From an uncultured Bacteroidales bacterium (GTDB taxonomy: Bacteria; Bacteroidota; Bacteroidia; Bacteroidales; F082), in assembly GCA_946184615.1 (NCBI GenBank), contig CAMHFN010000008.1, positions 23,148-87,147 on the forward strand: a stretch of 64,000 nucleotides of DNA, written 5' to 3'. The translations under genes and the position numbers were made by a program. This document shows positions 21,177 to 29,681 of this stretch, in pieces. The notes beneath the pieces are model-generated. The model was not told where the DNA came from. It saw only the letters and a list, made by a program, of their open reading frames with translations, and ran no database searches. The stretch's first letter is position 1. Each line of letters starts with the position of its first letter.

Positions 21177-22058
21177 ATGGAAAAGAAAAAAGGACTACAT
21201 TGGGGTTATCTTGCGGGCATCGTCTCCGGCATCACCTACGGAATGAACCCGCTGTTTGGCGTCCCTGTCATCAACAAGGGACTGGACGTGAATTCGTTGT
21301 TATTTTATCGCTACGGTGTGGCAACGCTGCTGATGCTGGCCTTTATGTTGGTGGCGAAGAAACAGATCCGTATCAGCTGGAAACAGTTTGGACTGATGAC
21401 GATCCTGGGCGTCTTGTTCACCGGCTGTAGCATCACCCTGTTTGAGGCCTACAAATACATCCCTTCGGGGATTGCCACGAGTATCCTTTACGTGTATCCC
21501 ATCATGGTGGCACTCATCATGATGTTTTTCAAGCAATTTCCCACGTGGCAAACCTGGGTTTCCATCTTTGCTGGCGTGGCGGGAGCCGTGTTGTTGTCCA
21601 TGAAGGGAGGAGGCGGTTTCATCGATTGGAAGGGCATCACCTTGGTGGTGGCCTCGGGCTTGTGCTATACCATTTTCATTGTGATGGTCAACCTTAGCAA
21701 GCAGGTAAAAGCCATTCCTAACCTCACGCTGACGTTTTACTGTTTCTTCATTGGGTCACTGATGCTGTTCGCCCTTTCGGGCTTCGGCCTCCAACTGAAT
21801 CCTGTGCCCGATGCCGTGAGCTGGCTCAATGTGCTGGGCCTGGCGGTGTTGCCCACGGCAGTGGCTACCATCACGTTAGCTGCTTCGAGTAAAGCGGTGG
21901 GTGCCACCAAGACCTCGGTCCTTGGTATCTTGGAACCCCTGACGGCCATCGTCATTGGCACGCTGGTCTTCAAGGAAGCCTTCACGCTGAATGTTGCCAT
22001 CGGTGTCGCCTTGATTTTGTTTGCCATTTTGTTTATGATCTTAACTGAAAAGAAATAG
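21177..22058 (+). CDS. EamA/DMT-family transporter
   Basis: 10 TM hydrophobic pattern; EamA repeats. Confidence 0.88.
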   Translation: MEKKKGLHWGYLAGIVSGITYGMNPLFGVPVINKGLDVNSLLFYRYGVATLLMLAFMLVAKKQIRISWKQFGLMTILGVLFTGCSITLFEAYKYIPSGIATSILYVYPIMVALIMMFFKQFPTWQTWVSIFAGVAGAVLLSMKGGGGFIDWKGITLVVASGLCYTIFIVMVNLSKQVKAIPNLTLTFYCFFIGSLMLFALSGFGLQLNPVPDAVSWLNVLGLAVLPTAVATITLAASSKAVGATKTSVLGILEPLTAIVIGTLVFKEAFTLNVAIGVALILFAILFMILTEKK

Positions 22059-22064
22059 CCTTTT

Positions 22065-22379
22065 ATGAACAAAGTCCGTATCACCGCTATCCGCCAGACC
22101 ATCTATCCCGACCTGATGGCCCGTTTTGAGAATCCCATCGAGCATACTTGTGATGTGAAGGAAGGAGATCAGTGGATCTCTGTCGATGGCCAGTGCCCTG
22201 AAGGATTATGCCCCTCTGCTTGGGAGTCGATGCGACCTTTTGTGGAAGCTTTGGCCCGTGGAGAAGGCAATTTTTATGACGGCTGGATGCAGAATCCCAT
22301 GAGTGCCATGATCAGCTGCAACGACGGGTTCAGGCCGTTCAGTTTTTATATCGAGGTTTTAGAGAAAACCAAGTGCTAA
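22065..22379 (+). CDS. TIGR04076-like small protein
   Basis: CPEGLCPSAWESMRPFVEALARGE...GWM. Confidence 0.65.
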   Translation: MNKVRITAIRQTIYPDLMARFENPIEHTCDVKEGDQWISVDGQCPEGLCPSAWESMRPFVEALARGEGNFYDGWMQNPMSAMISCNDGFRPFSFYIEVLEKTKC

Positions 22380-22386
22380 CACCTGC

Positions 22387-24213
22387 TTAGCGTCTTTTAA
22401 AAGAATAGCCCTTTCGTTCCCAATTCGGCATTTCTCGTTTGACAATAATGCTGTAAAACCGACCGAAATCGCTTGTGTTGCTATTCCAGCCCCGTTCGGC
22501 CACGCCAAGGGCTTTCGGCAACATTTGGTAGGTAACATCCATGAAACTCCGGAGTTGTGACGACCATAGTGCTGCTTCCACCCCGATGACATCGCCCAGG
22601 TAATCGTTGGGTTGGAGTTCGAAAGTTTTCCGTTCGTCCACATAACCCGCCCAGTGGAGGCCGATCTCATGGGGGTCTGCGCTGTAGGCCAAGTCGAGGT
22701 AGGTGAACGGGGCGGGGGAGAGCACGACGGGGAAACCTTCGATGCCTTTGGTGTTCCACACGTTGATAAAGTAAAGCGAGCGTTTGAGCCGTGCTTCGGT
22801 TTCTGGTTTCAGGCCTCGGGCAATGTCTTCCCACCCAGCCAGACGGATGCCTTTTTGTTCGGCAAGGTCCAAGATGCCGTTGATGAACTGTTCCTTCATC
22901 TCACGGCGGTCTTTGCCAGCCCAAGCTCCATCGGGGACTTCATCGCCACCGATATGAATGGCGGGCAAAGGAACGTTGGCTTCACGATGCAGCCGGATGA
23001 CCTCATCGAATACTATGTCGTAAAAATGGTAAACGCTGGGCAGATCGACGCTGAGCACGTTGTCGGTGAAGTCTTGTGCCGACCAGTAATGCGAAGTGTC
23101 GGCAGGGTCTTGCAAACGGAAGCTGTTGTCGCTTGTGCGCTGCTCGTAGGCTTGCATCGCTTTGATGGAGGCACGTGAATGGCCAGGGGTGTCGAACTCG
23201 GGAATCACACGGATGTGGCGTTCCCAAGCGTATTGGATGATTTGTTGGTATTCCTCCGCCGTGTAGAAGGTGGCGTTGCCGATGCGACCGTTGATGGTGG
23301 GCTTCAAGGCTTGAGTTTCTTGGAGATCCCAATCGGGGAGGGCGTGACGGCCACCAAACTCGGTGAGTTCAGGTAGCTCCTTGATCTCCAGGCACCATGA
23401 CTCGTCATCGGCGATGTGGAAGTGAAGAGCGTTCATCTTCCATGAGGCTATCAAGTCAAGGATTTGGAGCACTTCATCCACCGTGCGGAAGTCCCGAGCT
23501 ACGTCGAGCATGAAGCCGCGGTAGGCGTGGTCGGGCCAGTCTTCGAGGGTCATGGGATTTTGGGAAGCCTGTTCTGAGCCTTCAGAACCTTTGGTCTGCG
23601 ATAGTTTTTCCAAGGTGACTTGAGCATAAAAGGCCCCATCTTCGTCATCGGCTTCTATGATGGGAAGGCCTTCGTCATCGATGGTGATGCGGTACCATCC
23701 AGCTGGATGTTGGCTGGTGGGCTCCATCAGCTCGGTGCCATATTGGATGCACTTGATTTGAGGGATGATGTCGGCAGGTTGAACCTCGTAAAGGCCTGAG
23801 AAATCTTTAGGAGTGGCTCCTTCGGGAGGAAGCGTTTGGAAGTGATAGGTCGTTTCAAGCGGAAGGTCGGGCTTGCCTTGTTGTTGTAGGATGAAAGCCT
23901 CGGGGGCCCAGCGTTGGCGGGGCAGGGGACGGCCGTAGTATTTCAGCGTGACGGTGCCATGATGGGGAACGTCGATATACCAGGAAGTGCCTTGATAGTG
24001 ATGCATTTCGGGGCCTTCCACCATGGTCTTGCCGTCGAAGAGTTCCTGGAACCATACACGAGAGCCTGCTGGCATGTTATGGAGTACCAAGGTTTGCAGG
24101 GCACGACCATCGTTTCCCGTAGGGCCTTCAAACCATTCCACTGTTGGAAGTTGTGGACTGCAAGCTGCCGTGAGCAGCAAAAGGAGGAAGGACAGGATGA
24201 ACTTGTGCATCAT
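22387..24213 (-). CDS. Beta-N-acetylhexosaminidase (GH20)
   Basis: RGFMLDVARDFRTVDEVLQILDLIASWKMNALHFHIADDESW; HIGGDEVPDGAW catalytic DE pair; lipobox TAACS. Confidence 0.94.
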   Translation of the reverse strand: MMHKFILSFLLLLLTAACSPQLPTVEWFEGPTGNDGRALQTLVLHNMPAGSRVWFQELFDGKTMVEGPEMHHYQGTSWYIDVPHHGTVTLKYYGRPLPRQRWAPEAFILQQQGKPDLPLETTYHFQTLPPEGATPKDFSGLYEVQPADIIPQIKCIQYGTELMEPTSQHPAGWYRITIDDEGLPIIEADDEDGAFYAQVTLEKLSQTKGSEGSEQASQNPMTLEDWPDHAYRGFMLDVARDFRTVDEVLQILDLIASWKMNALHFHIADDESWCLEIKELPELTEFGGRHALPDWDLQETQALKPTINGRIGNATFYTAEEYQQIIQYAWERHIRVIPEFDTPGHSRASIKAMQAYEQRTSDNSFRLQDPADTSHYWSAQDFTDNVLSVDLPSVYHFYDIVFDEVIRLHREANVPLPAIHIGGDEVPDGAWAGKDRREMKEQFINGILDLAEQKGIRLAGWEDIARGLKPETEARLKRSLYFINVWNTKGIEGFPVVLSPAPFTYLDLAYSADPHEIGLHWAGYVDERKTFELQPNDYLGDVIGVEAALWSSQLRSFMDVTYQMLPKALGVAERGWNSNTSDFGRFYSIIVKREMPNWERKGYSFKRR

Positions 24214-24238
24214 CGTGTTATTAGGTGAGTCTTTGAGG

Positions 24239-24724
24239 TCAGCCGCAAAGGTCAGCCACCGTCATGCTAGCGGCTTTGATGAGGTCTTGTGGGTTGATCT
24301 TGAATTGGAGTCCACGCACACCGGCGCTCACGTAGATGATGTCGAACAGTTCGCAGGTCTCATGGATGAAGGTGGGGAAGGGCTTTTTCATGCCGATGGG
24401 GGAGCATCCCCCGCGGATGTAACCCGTCAGGGGCAGCAGTTCCTTCATCGGAATCAGGTCGCAACTTTTGTTGCCTGTGACTTTGGCAGTCTTTTTCAGG
24501 TCCACTTCCTCGTTGCCCGGGATGACGCAAACGAAATGCCCCGTTTTGTCTCCTTTCAGCACTAGCGTCTTGAACACTTGGTCGATGTCCTCGCCCAGTT
24601 GGTCGGCGATATGTTGTGCCCCGAGGTCGTTTTCATCGACTTCGTAGGGTATCAGCTCATACTGGATTTTCTTTTGGTCCAGGAGTCGGCACGCGTTGGT
24701 TTTGTTGATTTTGTCTTTGGGCAC
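24239..24724 (-). CDS. ybaK: Cys-tRNA(Pro)/Cys-tRNA(Cys) deacylase YbaK
   Basis: TGYIRGGCSPIGMKKPFPTFIHE; GTG start inferred at VPKDKINKTNACRLL. Confidence 0.93.
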   Translation of the reverse strand: MPKDKINKTNACRLLDQKKIQYELIPYEVDENDLGAQHIADQLGEDIDQVFKTLVLKGDKTGHFVCVIPGNEEVDLKKTAKVTGNKSCDLIPMKELLPLTGYIRGGCSPIGMKKPFPTFIHETCELFDIIYVSAGVRGLQFKINPQDLIKAASMTVADLCG

Positions 24725-24752
24725 GATGGATTGGATTAATTGCTGTGATATG

Positions 24753-24932
24753 TTATTTTGCCGGTTCCCATTTGCAGCGGACGGGCGACACGATGGCGCC
24801 TTCTTTCTTGAGCGCTTCAAAGGCTTTGTCGACCACTTTACGGTCGAGGCCGGTCACTTCGGCGATTTTACCAGCGTTGACGGGTGCGCCGATTTCGCGC
24901 ATTGCTTGGAGTACTTGTTCTTTTGCTTCCAT
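24753..24932 (-). CDS. Small winged-HTH protein (59 aa)
   Basis: MEAKEQVLQAMREIGAPVNAGKIAEVTGLDRKVVDKAFEALKKEGAIVSPVRCKWEPAK. Confidence 0.7.
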   Translation of the reverse strand: MEAKEQVLQAMREIGAPVNAGKIAEVTGLDRKVVDKAFEALKKEGAIVSPVRCKWEPAK

Positions 24933-25033
24933 ATCGATACTTGTTATTAGGTTGAAAATAAGATTACAAGGCAAATCAAATTGCAAACATAATGAAAAGG
25001 AGTGAAAGTTTCATCGAGTAGGTTTTGAAAAAT

Positions 25034-25050
25034 TTTCATTCTGAATGAAA
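25034..25050. promoter_or_regulatory. Palindrome TTTCATTC-T-GAATGAAA (copy 1)
   Basis: Near-identical 17-mer recurs at 29613..29629. Confidence 0.7.
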
Positions 25051-25117
25051 CATTTCCATAATTCAAGCTACATAACAACAGAAATGTTTGTTATAAAACC
25101 TTTTAAAAAGTTTAATT

Positions 25118-26083
25118 ATGGAAAACCAAATTGTTATTTATCAGGCAGAAAATGGTCAGACTTCGATTGAGGTTCGTTTAGAAAATGAAAATGTGTGGCT
25201 GAGTGCTAATCAGATGTCCGTTTTATTTGACCGTGATGAGAAGACGATACGAAAGCACATCAACAATGTCTTTTCAGAAAAGGAATTGGTCAAAGAAAAC
25301 AACACGCATTTTTTGCGTGTTGATGGTGTGAAACAACCTCTGGCTTTTTATTCTCTTGATGTTATCATTTCCGTCGGCTACCGGGTCAAAAGCCAACGAG
25401 GTGTCCAATTTCGCCAATGGGCAAATAAAGTTTTGAAAGCTTATTTGTTGAAAGGTTTTGTGGTCAATGAAAAGATCCGGAAAAGACAGATAGGGGAACT
25501 GCGTCAATTAGTTCAAATGTTGGGACGAACGATCCAAAACCAACCCTTGTTGAAAATCGATGAGAACCAAGCCCTGTTTGACATCGTTGTGGATTACACA
25601 TACGCCCTCGACACACTTGACGACTATGATTACCAACGCTTGGGCGTGAAAGAGACCACGCAAGAGGAGAAGTTTCAGGCCACATACGACAACGCCATGC
25701 AAGCCATAACGGCCTTGCGCGAGAAGTTTGGTGGCAGCACGTTGTTCGGTAACGAGAAAGACGACTCTTTCAAAAGCAGCATAGGTCAAATCTATCAGAC
25801 GTTTGACGGCAATGACCTTTACCCCAGCGTGGAAGAGAAAGCTGCCATGCTGCTGTATCTTGTCACCAAGAATCATTCGTTCAGCGATGGCAACAAACGC
25901 ATTGCGGCCACCTTGTTCCTTTGGTTCCTCAATAACAACGGCATCCTCTACCGCGAGGACGGCAGCAAACGTATTGCCGATAACACCTTGGTTGCATTGA
26001 CCTTGATGATTGCCGAGAGCAAACCCGAGGAAAAGGATGTGATGGTGAAGGTGGTGGTGAACTTGATTAATCAGAGGAATTAG
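25118..26083 (+). CDS. RhuM-family N-terminus fused to Fic/Doc domain
   Basis: Bacteriophage/virulence RhuM-like N-terminus; HSFSDGNKRIAATLFLWFL Doc/Fic motif. Confidence 0.88.
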   Translation: MENQIVIYQAENGQTSIEVRLENENVWLSANQMSVLFDRDEKTIRKHINNVFSEKELVKENNTHFLRVDGVKQPLAFYSLDVIISVGYRVKSQRGVQFRQWANKVLKAYLLKGFVVNEKIRKRQIGELRQLVQMLGRTIQNQPLLKIDENQALFDIVVDYTYALDTLDDYDYQRLGVKETTQEEKFQATYDNAMQAITALREKFGGSTLFGNEKDDSFKSSIGQIYQTFDGNDLYPSVEEKAAMLLYLVTKNHSFSDGNKRIAATLFLWFLNNNGILYREDGSKRIADNTLVALTLMIAESKPEEKDVMVKVVVNLINQRN

Positions 26084-26095
26084 TTTTGTTTTAAT

Positions 26096-26139
26096 AGCCT
26101 ATGCTTTGATTTGGCATAGGCTTTTGTTTTCTTTGCAGC
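26096..26139 (+). repeat. Hairpin/T-tract spacer repeat, copy 1
   Basis: CCTATGC-tttgatttg-GCATAGG-CTTTTGTTTTCTTTGCAGC. Confidence 0.8.
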
Positions 26140-26212
26140 TGAAAACAGCAATTGCGACCTCCACATCCAAGAAACTATACTATTTTTGCATTACTAAACA
26201 AACAACACTTCC

Positions 26213-26734
26213 ATGTTGAAACTCATCACCGATTCTGCCCATTACACCGAAGTTCTCGCCCGAGTTCCCAAGGTCAAGCGCAGCCTTTGGATTGGCACCG
26301 CCGACATCAAGGACCTGTATGTCAAGGTCGGCACGCAAACGAAGCCCTTCTTGGCCGTTTTGGCGCAGCTCATCAAAAAAGGCGTTGAGATAAGGCTCAT
26401 CCATGCCAAGGAGCCGGGTCCAGCGTTTCGTGAAGACTTCGACAAATACCCAGCCTTGTTTGATGGCTTGGAGAGGGCGCTTTGTCCGAGGGTGCATTTC
26501 AAGATCTTGGTCTTCGATGGCCAAGTGGCCTATATTGGCAGCGCCAACCTCACCGGCGCAGGCATCGGCATGAAAGGCGATGGTACGCGCAACTTCGAAG
26601 CGGGCATCCTCACCGACAATCCCGAACTGGTTGAGCAAGCCATGAACCAATTTGATGATGTTTGGATAGGGAAGCACTGCAAGGCATGTAAACGGAAGGA
26701 GTTTTGTGGAGACCCAATAGCACTTCAATCATGA
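26213..26734 (+). CDS. Phospholipase D-like (single HKD) protein
   Basis: VHFKILVFDGQVAYIGSANLTGAGIG HxK(x4)D...GSxN motif. Confidence 0.88.
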   Translation: MLKLITDSAHYTEVLARVPKVKRSLWIGTADIKDLYVKVGTQTKPFLAVLAQLIKKGVEIRLIHAKEPGPAFREDFDKYPALFDGLERALCPRVHFKILVFDGQVAYIGSANLTGAGIGMKGDGTRNFEAGILTDNPELVEQAMNQFDDVWIGKHCKACKRKEFCGDPIALQS

Positions 26735-27462
26735 GCAACATCTATCTCGCTGAAATTGTCAATCTTCATGAGCCTAGCCCAAACGATGGCTATCCGTTTA
26801 ATATCCATGCCATTAAGAGGTTGAGGTCATTAAGCTTTACCACCGATGTGACATATTTCATTGGTGAAAACGGTAGTGGCAAATCGACCTTGTTAGAGGC
26901 CATTGCCATCAAAATGGGGATGAATGCCGAGGGCGGTGGACGGAATTTCAATTTCAGTACCAATGCAACCCATTCAAACTTGGAGGAAGAACTGAAATGC
27001 GTAAGGACGCCTTATCGCCTTTACGATAATTTCTTCTATAGGGCTGAAAGTTTCTACAATGCCGTTACCTATCTTGAGAGCCTCAAAGATGGGGGAAACC
27101 CATTTTTTGCCTATGGCGGCGAAAGCCTTCACCATTGTAGTCATGGCGAAGGAATGGTTCGCTTGATTGAAAATCGATTGGAATGTGGTTTCTATATATT
27201 TGACGAACCCGAAGCCGCTTTGTCCTATCAAAACCAATTGAGGTTCTTATTGTGGATGCACCGGGCCGTGAAAGCGGGCAGTCAACTGATTGTCAGCACC
27301 CACTCGCCAGTCCTTCTCGCTTATCCAGGAGCGGCGATTTATCATCTGAACGCCGAAGGCATTACCAAGACATCCTTCGAGGATAGCTATATCTATAACG
27401 ACATGCGGTCGTTTGTCAACAATGTATCTTTAGTTCAAAAAGAGCTCGGCCTTTTGGATTGA
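26731..27462 (+). CDS. AAA/ABC-type ATPase
   Basis: FIGENGSGKSTLLEAIA Walker A, YIFDEPEAALSYQNQLRF Walker B, STHSP; ATGA overlap with the PLD gene. Confidence 0.9.
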   Translation: MSNIYLAEIVNLHEPSPNDGYPFNIHAIKRLRSLSFTTDVTYFIGENGSGKSTLLEAIAIKMGMNAEGGGRNFNFSTNATHSNLEEELKCVRTPYRLYDNFFYRAESFYNAVTYLESLKDGGNPFFAYGGESLHHCSHGEGMVRLIENRLECGFYIFDEPEAALSYQNQLRFLLWMHRAVKAGSQLIVSTHSPVLLAYPGAAIYHLNAEGITKTSFEDSYIYNDMRSFVNNVSLVQKELGLLD

Positions 27463-27483
27463 AACAAAGTTGGTGTTCTTTTA

Positions 27484-27527
27484 GCCTGTGCTTCAATTCG
27501 GCACAGGCTTTTGTTTTCTTCGCAGCG
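27484..27527 (+). repeat. Hairpin/T-tract spacer repeat, copy 2
   Basis: CCTGTGC-ttcaattcg-GCACAGG-CTTTTGTTTTCTTCGCAGCG. Confidence 0.8.
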
Positions 27528-27546
27528 AATCTCAAAACAAAGCACA

Positions 27547-27808
27547 ATGAACATCAAAGACTTATTACAAGACGATGCCTTAAAGGCACTTGAAAACCAA
27601 ATCATCATGTCGTTTGAAGGGCTTTGGAGCAAAGACCACGACTACACCGACGAGCGTAGTCTTATCCGGGTCAGGAAAACCATCATCAACCCACTTCTAC
27701 AACCTGTTCGACCACACCGATTTTGCCATCACTGACTTTATCTATTGCCGTGATTTTTACTATGAAATCAAAGTTGAGTTCAGGAATGAAGCACAGCAAA
27801 GCCATTGA
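27547..27808 (+). pseudogene. Frameshifted small ORF, unknown family
   Basis: MNIKDLLQDDALKALENQ...RKTIIN in one frame continues as THFYNLFDHTDFAITDFIYCRDFYYEIKVEFRNE in another. Confidence 0.5.
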
Positions 27809-27938
27809 TACAACCACCATCGCCACGTATAACATATTAGTGTATTATATGCTAAATAGAATCAATTTATATATTTAAGGATAAAAACAATTATGTTTTA
27901 AATATTAATGTATCTTTGCACTCATAATCGTTGAAATT

Positions 27939-28388
27939 ATGAGTGAATCATATAATCCCGATTGGCGATATGCCAATATGTCACAGACTGATATTGAAAA
28001 GCATGTGAAGGCAAGGAGCTCTTTGCTGCTTTCACACCAACATGTTATTCCCCAAAGTAGTGGGAAGAAGGTGAAATTCAGTGTGACGGAGAAAGATATT
28101 GAGCATCTTGTTGCCGATGCATTGCACAGAGCAAAAGGCGTGTTATATATTAGCGACATCAGCAACCTGCCAAGATATTTCGGTGATGCCAAATACATAC
28201 AATCAGCAAATGAAATCAAAAAGCATCTGAAAGGTGTCAAATTCCATTATTATGAAATCACTATTGATGGGAGAAAGATGTTCCTGAATATCAGAGTTGA
28301 TAGGAACAAAAAGAAGACTACTCTATATTCGATAACCCCAGAAATAAAAATGCCAAACCCGCAGAATGGGATTGGCACTATTCAATAA
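27939..28388 (+). CDS. LPD3-like polyvalent-protein-associated domain ORF
   Basis: NLPRYFGDAKYIQSANEIKKHLKGVKFHYYEITIDGRKMFLNIRVDRNKKKTTLYSITPEI; family recognition tentative. Confidence 0.45.
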   Translation: MSESYNPDWRYANMSQTDIEKHVKARSSLLLSHQHVIPQSSGKKVKFSVTEKDIEHLVADALHRAKGVLYISDISNLPRYFGDAKYIQSANEIKKHLKGVKFHYYEITIDGRKMFLNIRVDRNKKKTTLYSITPEIKMPNPQNGIGTIQ

Positions 28389-28499
28389 AAACCAAGCGTC
28401 CGGGTGGGTTAGATACTCCCTGTCGGTCTGCCTTGTATTTTCATTGTGCAAAAATATAACAATTTTTTGACATGTGCAATTTTTTTTTGAAAAAAACAT

Positions 28500-28542
28500 C
28501 CTGTGCATCAATTCGGCACAGGCTTTTGTTTTCTTTGCAGCG
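28500..28542 (+). repeat. Hairpin/T-tract spacer repeat, copy 3
   Basis: CCTGTGC-atcaattcg-GCACAGG-CTTTTGTTTTCTTTGCAGCG. Confidence 0.8.
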
Positions 28543-28566
28543 ACAAAACAACAAAACCTAACTGCG

Positions 28567-28838
28567 ATGAACGATTATTATGGAAGCGTCCCTTTAGAGG
28601 AATACGAACAAATCCTGGCCAACCGTGAGTATTGGGACAACATTTCAGGCGAATGGGAAATGTGTTCAAAAATGGAAGACAAACTTGTGCGATTAGGGAC
28701 ATTCGTGCAAAGAGGCGGCGACCTGAACCGTGTGATTGCACTTTATGCGGTGATGCGTTAGAGGTGTTGGAACCGCTGTGGCTTCGGAAAGAAATGGCCG
28801 CTAAAATCAAGCAGATGGGCGACAATTACAAAAAATGA
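28567..28838 (+). pseudogene. Composite remnant: short ORF running out of frame into a WYL-domain C-terminal tail
   Basis: MNDYYGSVPLEEYEQILANREYWDN... stops at 28761; DALEVLEPLWLRKEMAAKIKQMGDNYKK is in another frame. Confidence 0.6.
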
Positions 28839-28859
28839 CTTTGGACGGTTTGATACTGC

Positions 28860-29552
28860 TCAAAGCCATTCAAAATTTCCCTTTTGTGCGCCGATTTCGA
28901 AATGGCATTTGGCGATGCCGAGGTCGATGGGAGCGTAGCCGTTGAGCAGGGTAAAACGGGTGCGGGCCTCCACCTTGTTGTCGTCGTGGAGAATGAATAC
29001 GAACTTCTGTTGGTTGATGGCCGTGGGCGCCAGCAAGGCAGCCTCCATTCCGCGGGTGAACCAATCGGGGAGGGGAAACCCTTTTTCTGTTGAACGTTTG
29101 TCTTCTGTCACATCGGCAATTGTTTTCCGCTGAGGATGTGGCCTTCCCTGGTTTTCTCCATAGCCAAGCGACACCACGCAAACGAGCTTTTCGTCGGGTA
29201 GTACTTGGTATTGGTCAGGTTGCTTGCTGAACGACATCGCCACCCAACAGGTGTTCAGTCCGAGGCATTGGGCCAGTAGCACTACTTTTTCGCCGTAATA
29301 GCCGAGATTGACGTCGTCGCCTTTTTTGCCGATCATGGCGATATAATTGCTCACGCCACGGAATTTGCTGTAATGTGCAATGCCGCTGGCGAAGGCCTTC
29401 GGCTCGTTGGTGATCAACTGGATGTGTAGGCCTCCTTCGCGGTTGCATTCGTCGATGAGGTCTTGCAATTGTTGGATCTTTTCTGCCTCAATGGGCTTTT
29501 CGAGGTATTGTCGCACGCTGTGTCGGGTGCGGATGGCTTCTTCGAGAGTCAT
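28860..29552 (-). CDS. Nitroreductase family protein
   Basis: RTRHSVRQYLEKPI; LLAPTAINQQKFVF; GLNTCWVAM. Confidence 0.9.
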   Translation of the reverse strand: MTLEEAIRTRHSVRQYLEKPIEAEKIQQLQDLIDECNREGGLHIQLITNEPKAFASGIAHYSKFRGVSNYIAMIGKKGDDVNLGYYGEKVVLLAQCLGLNTCWVAMSFSKQPDQYQVLPDEKLVCVVSLGYGENQGRPHPQRKTIADVTEDKRSTEKGFPLPDWFTRGMEAALLAPTAINQQKFVFILHDDNKVEARTRFTLLNGYAPIDLGIAKCHFEIGAQKGNFEWL

Positions 29553-29612
29553 AGGTAATCAATTGAAAATGCAAACATAATGAAAAGCGGGGAATGCTTT
29601 GCCAAAATTTAT

Positions 29613-29629
29613 TTTCATTTTGAATGAAA
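29613..29629. promoter_or_regulatory. Palindrome TTTCATT-TTG-AATGAAA (copy 2)
   Basis: One base different from 25034..25050. Confidence 0.7.
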
Positions 29630-29681
29630 CATTTTTGAAATACTGCTACTTAAGGGTGAATTAAAACTATAAAAACTAAGT

